From contig OX442423.1 in assembly GCA_949361645.1 (NCBI GenBank), forward strand, positions 3,654,023 to 3,718,022: 64,000 nucleotides of DNA, read 5' to 3'. The notes under the pieces are model-generated. The model was given only the letters and a program-made list of their open reading frames with translations, searched no databases and was not told the origin of the DNA. Below, piece by piece: positions 57,225-64,000 of this stretch. Source of the stretch: Spongilla lacustris (Eukaryota > Porifera > Demospongiae > Spongillida > Spongillidae). The stretch's first letter is position 1. Each line of letters starts with the position of its first letter. Made by a program: the position numbers and the translations under genes.

Positions 57225-59326
57225 TCAGCATTGGGTGACAAATATACCATGAAGATCTTTAGGAAATTGCACTTCTTCAAATTCAGCTCGTCCAATTTCA
57301 TGCATGGTCTTACTGTCCAGTATTAAAAGATAAGGATTTCGCCCAAGCTCAGTATGAATGACTGCAGACAGAATCACTCCTAAAGATTTGAGTAAGTCAA
57401 TCTGGAATGACACCATGAATGTACTTACCATCATCTTCATGATCAGCTGATGGCTGAGGTACAAACACTGGTTCAGATGGAAAACATGCCTTTTCAGTCC
57501 ATAATTGTACCATCTTTGTTCGCACATCCAACTTCACTAGCTGGGATAAAGGAACATACCTTCCAATAATACAAGTCCATATACAAGTACACAAATGTGA
57601 TACAATAGATAAATGAGACTATTTGTCTTAATGATGCGGCACCACAATGTACATGTATTATAATTTCATACCTTATCCAGTCCTACAACTCCATATGCAA
57701 ATCGATACGGCTTGCCATTGCATGATGAATAGTTGATACGTGGAAAATCAAATGCTGTAATTTAATGAAAAAAATTAATTTCTTAGCTACAATACTTGAT
57801 GATATGTAGCCAAAAATAAATAAATGGATAGACTGGAACATGAATATGTTATATACCAACTTTAACGCGGAGTACCAATATGTGCCTCTGTGTAACAGTG
57901 ATTCTGTGAATCAGGCAGCAGTGCTATCCATTGCCACAGATGAGGATATAATTTTTGCCACTTTTGAAACAAGTGCTCTTTAAAAGATGGAATGGATGAA
58001 AAGTACTAACAATATTAAGAATGCTCAAAAGCCTCTTCCCAGTGCAGCTGGCTTTCCTTTAGGATAGCGTTAGCACCAGTAATACTTGTTTACGTGACCA
58101 TATGAAGATAAAAGTAGTCCAGAGTTTTAAAAATTCAGGGTACATGCAAATTCAGCTGAAGCAATGAATCTTGCTACAGCTAGATGTGAGCAATTTTGAA
58201 TAATGAAGGGCTTTAGAAATGAAAGTTTAAAGGTATAAGATAATACTTTGGGATTACCATGCTGGCTAAGATAAGTGGCAAGTGGGCATTATGGATCTTG
58301 ATTTTCAAACCCTGGATGAGTGGGAGAAATAAAAACATTGCTTTATGCAGTATTTGGTGGCTTCAAGATTTTGTCGAGAATAAAGTAGCGCCTCCTGTAC
58401 ATACTGTCTTCGGAAATTGTAGAGGTTTTAAGTATTTACCGTAAGATTGGTTGTACACAAGGCTTGAGGCTTTTATCATTATACCCAAACAGAACGAAGC
58501 TTACTTTACGAAAGCAATTACAATTCTCATTTGGCTAGGTCTCCACATGTGACACAGTCAAGGAATGAGAATACATGTTTGTGGCGAATGAATTTAACAG
58601 CTTTTTAAGGCCATGAAACTGCCATGTGCAAACAGACAGTGGAGTGAAGTACATTTCAGCTTTTACTTCTTCAATGAAAATTGTAAATACAAGACTGAAA
58701 TGATACACCACAGCTGACTAGTGATGGAGTACACATTCATACCGACAAATACAGTTTTGATTCCAAGATGGCTATTCTTAGAGAGGTTTAAGGTGAAAAA
58801 CCAAGACTTAAAGAGGAAGGAGAAAACATATTATACCATTGGAGGGTGGTACAGCGGTGTAGGTATTACAGATGAGGACAAGGTGCCAGGCACTATCATA
58901 TATCTGCTAGGAGGAACAGATAGCACCTAACAGAAATTCCCCTAATCAAGGATGCTACTGCTCAAGTCCTCAACTAGGATCTAGGTGTCCAGAACCAAAC
59001 TTTTAATCTGAACCTGATGAAATACATCTACACAGGAATCCTATCGTGGATTTATTTACATTCACTTTATTTCGCCAATGCTGTAAGTTACAGGTGTTCG
59101 GAAGACTCACAACAAAGATTTGTACTGAAAATTTGAAAAACCTACAGGTCGCTAAAATATTAACCTTCACCACCAGACAGAATAATTTGTTTTACAGCTT
59201 CACATATGCATACCAAGATTTACCTATGGGAGAGAGAATCTCATGAGTGCATTTGACAGAACCATCGTCTTGCAGAACTGCAGTAGCACTGGTATAGTTC
59301 AGTGTCACCAAATCCTTTCCAGGGGA
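57225..59326 (-). CDS. Carotenoid oxygenase (BCO1/RPE65 family), C-terminal exons
   Basis: Four exons in phase on the minus strand: 59326-59224, 57754-57672, 57540-57429 and 57379-57225, with GT-AG borders. The last intron is only 49 bases. The 150-residue product contains SPGKDLVTLNYTSATAVLQD, FPRINYSSCNGKPYRFAYG, FPSEPVFVPQP, EDDGVILSAVI, LLILDSKTMHEIGRAE and LHGIF near the C-terminus. The His of LHGIF is the fourth iron-ligand position of this family. Known chemistry: non-haem Fe(II) oxygenase that cleaves carotenoids to retinal or apocarotenals (or isomerises retinyl esters in RPE65). The preceding 350 or so residues, with the other three His ligands, were not found between 59327 and 64000. 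They may lie beyond the edge, past the retroelements, or be lost. Confidence 0.88.
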
Positions 59327-60425
59327 CTGAGGTACATGTAGGAGAAATGGGTTGAAATTACATATAGCAATAGATGCAACATCTTAAAATTGTGTACCAA
59401 TTTGAAAAATAAATAGTTCCAGGCTTGTATACATGTATATGCGGTAATGGTTTGAGTCACATTAGCAATTTAGTTTGTCAATACATGTCGCAATGCAGGT
59501 TTTATTTGATTTTAGGATATGAATCATTTGGCAAATACTATGACTTCATAACAAAACATTGTAAAAGTGTAAAACCACACATTCTTGAGATAAGTCAACT
59601 GCATACAATGTATATGTATATGTATATGATAATAAATCTACTTCACACTACAAAATGCATATGTAATGTCGCCTAAATCTAGTCTGGGGACTTGTATCTG
59701 ATGTCAATAATAAATATGCTCTTTAGGCACAGCTAGTTTCAAAGCTTAAGCTTGATCTGTGTCCAGGACCCCCCTTCGTAATAATAGCAAAACAATACTA
59801 TTGGGTGGATTCATCCAGGACACGACTGCGAAAGACAATTTAAACAGTAATTGGCGTGTATACTGGTCTTTAAGTTTCAGTTCAACTAGAGAGACCCGGG
59901 TATTACACATATAAAAAATATTGCTAATGTCATGTGATCACTATGAAACATGCATACTGTGGAGAAAAAGAACTTCCTAGGATTTTTGATATAAATAAAG
60001 AAGTCAATCTACACCTCTTAGTCGCAAAGTCCATTAACCCCACACATTCTCTTAGACCACATACATCGTGATCCTTATAGCCGCAGAGTTAATTAACTCC
60101 AATCACCCATTCTGTTCACAATACTAACTAATAATGGAAAGATGTACCGGTATAATGGGCTAGGAATAGTTTTGAAGAATGGCATTGTAACTATATCACA
60201 TTGAGGAAGAAATTACAGTAAGCAGTACCATATAAATGACATCAGTGATATTATTAGATGCTTAGGCCGTACGTGCATAAATAAGCCAACCTGCATATAA
60301 GTATTCTTATATCTTTAATCAATACTTTTGTGTGGTGAATTTTCTTTTTAAAATTAAAATAAATAAAAAAATAAAAAAATAAAATACATGACATGCAGAT
60401 TCTTAGGCAAATACACACAGAAGGA
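59327..60425. other. Upstream of the last seen carotenoid oxygenase exons
   Basis: Searched by eye for further exons of the oxygenase without success. AT-rich, with an A/T-run at 60350-60385. Confidence 0.35.
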
Positions 60426-60898
60426 TCAATAGTCCATTGCATCGACCTGTATGTCTGCCACCTGCAAGGATCTTGCAAGGATAGCCCTGGCGTTTGCTCT
60501 CACAAGGACAATGCTCAGTCTGCAATATAGATCCCCCCAAACTTGGGATTTGCTGCAGTTTGTGAGGATGGCTTCACGCATGGCTATGCAGGAGAAAGCA
60601 TTGCATGCCTCTTCACCCCAGGCTCCATATGTTTCCACTGATAGTGGAATGCACTGCCAACCAAGCTCTGAACACTTTATGTCATTTTCTTGATTCTGCA
60701 GCTTTTGCAGCTACCCCAGCAGAAACCCCTGCTTCGGAAACTATTTTGGAACTTAGCGGTGCAGTTACTGTGATGTCAAAAGCAGCAGTATCTTTAACTC
60801 TCCTACTTGACACTAGAATATCAGCAGGCCTAGTTCTGAGTTCACTACTGCCTAAACCACATCCTGCCTCAAGGCAAGCAGGTATTGAGGTACGTTGA
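60426..60898 (-). pseudogene. Retroelement endonuclease fragment
   Basis: Minus-strand segments read ACLEAGCGLGSS, RPADILVSSR, AAFDITVTAPL, KIVSEAGVSAG, then YGAWGEEACNAF and RLSIVLVRANARAI, matching the restriction-like endonuclease end of the element at 19390-22841 in order and spacing. Frameshifts separate the parts, and the RT portion is missing. Confidence 0.75.
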
Positions 60899-60899
60899 C

Positions 60900-61230
60900 A
60901 TGCGAATTGTTTTTTTCTGCCTACAAATGCCTCTGCTGAAACGAATATTAGAGAAGAGAAAGCTATAACAGTGTATAAATGGTATGTTAAGAAGAATCAA
61001 GGAGATTATATTACCAGGTCCTTGAGAAGAACCAAGCTATGCGAACTGTACTGCCATAAAAAGCTATAACTGCTGGACTTTGAGAAGAACAGTGATGCAA
61101 AAACAGCAGTACAAGGACAATTCAGTTGCCATTTTGGAGACAGCATTTGAAATGCCCTGAAATTGTCCTGTTATGGTAAAGGAATGCAATAATGATAGTG
61201 TGGAGTCTAATAACCACTTTAGTAATCTCC
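60900..61230. other. Unassigned, nothing seen
   Basis: Gap between the endonuclease fragment and the TA microsatellite. No feature recognised. Confidence 0.35.
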
Positions 61231-61239
61231 ACAATCACT

Positions 61240-61302
61240 TCGCCATATATATATATATATATATATAATTATAATTATAATAATAATATATATATATATA
61301 TA
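61240..61302. repeat. TA microsatellite
   Basis: Two (TA)n runs separated by ATTATAATTATAATAATA. Confidence 0.9.
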
Positions 61303-61633
61303 CCAATACAACACACCCAGCAATTATAGTTCCAATGAATAAAGTTCTAACTGATTTCTGCTACATATAGCTCCCCCTCCCCAGTGATGATGAGACTGAA
61401 TGATAGAGAAACTCTAGAGTCTATCAGGTGGATGCACCTGATGTCCAGAGTGGGTAACATGTGGTCCTGGTTCCATGGTTGCAGTAAAATCAGTGGAAGG
61501 TACAATACCATCTGCAAGTGTATGCAGGTCTCAACCGGTCTATGGAGACACTGTCCTGATGTCCATTCATGTCCAGGGTGAAATACTTATCAGTTCTGTG
61601 TACAACTTTAAACGATCCATTGTATGGAGCCTG

Positions 61634-63290
61634 TCATGGTGCACGCACAGCATCGTGACAAATACAAAAGGGCACGTCACAAGGTCCGCAGGAATGAATG
61701 GTTAACGATGGGACGATGTGAGTGGTAAAACAGCCTTCAGATCCCACATTGTTGACCTCAGTTGTGCAGCATATGTTGCTGGGGTCAGAGGTCAATGACT
61801 CAAGACCTGGTGTGAACAATTTGCCTGGAACACGTAGTTTGGTACCATAATCAAGTTCTGCTATATTGCACTCAAGGTCTTGTTTAAGTGGTGCTGTAAG
61901 AAGACCAAGTAAAACTAACGGTAGTGCATCAACCCAACCAGACAAGTTCATACAAGCTTTCAAGGAGGCCTTGAGGTGACTATGGAAACGTTCCCCAAGA
62001 CCATTGGCACTCGGGTTGTATGCTGTTGTTTGTATGCGCTCACAACCAAGCATGTGGGAGAGTTCCTTCACAAGTGTGGATTCAAACTGACTTCTACGGT
62101 CGGTGGTAATAAAGGCAAGAATACCAAACTGTGAAATCCAGCCTAAGACAAAGGCACAAGCTGTAGAAACAGCCACAATGTCAACAAAAGAAACCGCTTC
62201 AGGCCAGCGTGTGAATCTGTCCATGGCAGTCATTAGGTACCGGTACCCTTGTGATGACAGAAGTGGTCCACAAATGTCAACATGGACAAAAAAGTACATC
62301 AGGTGTAGTAAATGTTCCAACAAGAGTTACCATATGCCGTTGTTGTTCCAACAAGAGTTACCATATGCCGTTGTACCTTGACCAGCTGCCACTGCAGACA
62401 CAATTTCTAACATCAGCGTTGACATGTGACCACAGACAAAATGTGCGACAATGAGATGCTGAGTGGCACGTATACCTGGGTGAGCGAGGGAATGCAACAT
62501 CTGAAGTACAGGGGACCAATGATTGGGGTACACCCTTGGACTCATCACATAGCAATGTAGTCTGTGATCAAGGAGCAATGATGTAACTTGAAAGATGTTA
62601 ATAGGTGTTGAATATCCAGGTCTTTGTGTTGAACTGTTGCCATCTGTTCCAAGTCTATGCCATTCACTTCCATGACTGAAAAAGCGTTTATGTCAATCAG
62701 GGATAGAGCATCAGCTACCCGATTGTCTGCCCCTTAACAAATACCGAAAATAAACTGTGCAAAACTGACAAGCTTGATATGGAAAATGATTCAAGGAATG
62801 CATGGTCAAAGCGAAGGTCAAGGGCTTATGATCCACTAGAATGCTAAATGAGCACCCTTCAACAAAAAAAATGTTTAAAATGCTTAATAGCCACAAGATG
62901 CTCCTTATCAAAAGCACTGTGCCGGCTTCAGTTTCTTTGAAACATAAGCAACGGGATGCCAAGCATCATCAACATACTGCTGCAAGACTGCTCCTACGGC
63001 TTTGTCGGATGCATCTGTCATAATGGAAGTAGGAGCAGAAGGCTTGGGGTGAAACAGTAGGGTTGCATTGGCAAGTGCAGCTTTTGCTGCCGAGAAGGCC
63101 CTCTCAGCTTCAATGGTCCAAGATAAGGCCTGATTCTCTCCTTTCCCTGATGACAGCAGATCATACAGTGGTTGAAGGAGGGTTGCACAATGTGGAACAA
63201 AGTGATGATAGAAGTTCAATAGTCTCAGAAACTCACGAAACTTGCGGTATGTGGTTGGACATGTGGATTGCTGTCACACGCTCCTCAAGT
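61634..63290 (-). pseudogene. Gypsy pol, RT end to integrase
   Basis: From 63219: LNFYHHF-like start of the RT connection (MNFYHHFVPHCATLLQPLYD), RNase H with SIMTDASDKAVGAVLQQ, and SILVDHKPLTFAL in a shifted frame at 62962-62711. Then the integrase: HSLAHPGIRATQ of the zinc-binding end (62578-62327, frameshifted), and a core with Asp in VHVDICGP, Asp in FITTDRRSQFES and Glu in NGLGERFHS, so the DDE residues are kept in frame at 62323-61634. A 31-bp tandem duplication (TTCCAACAAGAGTTACCATA ...) at about 62313-62373 lies between the zinc end and the core. Several frame breaks make this non-functional. Confidence 0.8.
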
Positions 63291-64000
63291 GGATAAAAAC
63301 CAGAGCTATTCATCCTGTACTCGTTTCCTGGTTGGTACAGGAACAGAAGTCAGCATCATCCCACCCTCGCCAAATGAACGTGTCGTAGAACAGAGTGGGT
63401 TAGTGTTGCAGGCTGCCAATGACTCCAACCATAAAAACTTTTGGCACTCGTTCTCAAACCTTACATCTTGGACATTTCAATGCGTTTTCGTCATGGCCAA
63501 TGTGAAACGACCAATCCTTGGGGCAGATAGTTTGAGGTACTATCAGCTGTTGGTTGATGTCATGCAGAGAAGACTGGTTCATACCCCTAAATAATCTCTT
63601 GTGCAAGGAGTATTGTCTTCTAGTTCATCAATGCAACTCGCTTTGTTGTCTAGTGTACCTGCTAACCATTATGAAGCCTTTCTGCACGACTTACCTTCAG
63701 TGATACAACCACTTAATGAACACCTTATAGTCAAGCATCAGGTGACTCATCACATAATTACTAAAGGTCCACCAGTCAGTGTGTATACTTGTCGTCTTCC
63801 TCCAGAATGGTTAGTCATTGCACAATATAAGTTTGACCACATGTTTAAACTTGGTATCATTCAACCTTCCTCTAGTGCCTGGGCCTCTCCACTACACATG
63901 GTGCCCAAGACGACTCCGGATGATTGGCGACCCTGTGGCCACTACCGGGCTCTGAACAATGTCACCGTTCCACATATTCAAGACTTTTCAGTCACACTGT
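63268..64000 (+). pseudogene. Gypsy pol, protease and start of RT
   Basis: The frame contains TRFLVGTGTEVSIIPPS, the aspartic-protease active-site region in which the usual Asp of DTG is Gly. VMANVKRPILGADSLRYYQL then LVDVMQRR follow, typical of the protease end in these elements. After a TAA at 63592-63594 the same frame goes on to the window edge with RLPPEWLVIAQYKFDHMFKL, GIIQPSSSAWASPLHMV and WRPCGHYRALNNVTVPHIQD, the fingers region of RT. The usual few residues between VTVP and HIQDF are deleted. Confidence 0.8.

Larger units (their letters stand above)
61634..64000. mobile_element. Ty3/gypsy-type LTR retrotransposon, internally inverted
   Basis: Minus-strand 63290-61634 encodes the late RT part, RNase H and integrase. 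Plus-strand 63290-64000 encodes protease and early RT. The two halves meet head-to-head near 63285. No LTR lies inside the window. Confidence 0.8.

Overview
The window is animal nuclear DNA, most likely from an early-branching metazoan, and a sponge is my best guess. Spliced genes with GT-AG introns encode animal families: a TGF-beta superfamily receptor ectodomain, a CARD protein, a carotenoid oxygenase of the BCO1/RPE65 family, a lysosomal gamma-glutamyl hydrolase and an ARF GTPase. They sit in AT-rich sequence packed with transposons, minisatellites, palindromes and long dG:dC runs. The species call is inference from this mixture.

Left part (1-9.7 kb): the minus strand carries the signal-peptide exon and two ectodomain exons of a TGF-beta receptor-like gene that runs off the left edge, then an unrecognised gene with duplicated exon modules (about 5.9-7.3 kb), then an eight-finger C2H2 zinc-finger gene (7.95-8.64 kb). 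A second copy of the zinc-finger locus at 13.8-14.7 kb is a pseudogene with one in-frame stop. The two copies are separated by a nested transposon: a GACA-flanked element (9,886-13,693) carrying two separate TTAA-flanked insertions. Just to the right is a Tc1/mariner-type element (14,708-16,412) interrupted by a 1.09-kb almost fully palindromic element flanked by GGCC, of the same family as the GACA element.

Middle (18.9-34 kb): a small CARD protein, a nearly complete non-LTR-type retroelement (CXC-like domain, two zinc fingers, reverse transcriptase, restriction-like endonuclease) broken by one frameshift and one stop, an 8-bp-flanked hAT-type MITE, a deleted THAP/YqaJ DNA transposon, an intronless ARF gene, a Foldback-like element with a perfect 10-bp target duplication, and reverse transcriptase debris in both orientations.

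Gamma-glutamyl hydrolase (34.1-51.9 kb, plus): nine exons can be placed with matching phases and give a 307-residue protein. Introns 5, 6 and 8 are swollen by a piggyBac-type element, a THAP/YqaJ element, MITEs, a hAT-type element with exact target duplication, and a TTAA element.

Right part (52-64 kb): G-rich minisatellites, then on the minus strand the last four exons of a carotenoid oxygenase gene (converging on the hydrolase), then a retroelement endonuclease fragment, and finally a Ty3/gypsy-type retrotransposon whose two halves lie in opposite orientation. No rRNA, tRNA or CRISPR could be supported.
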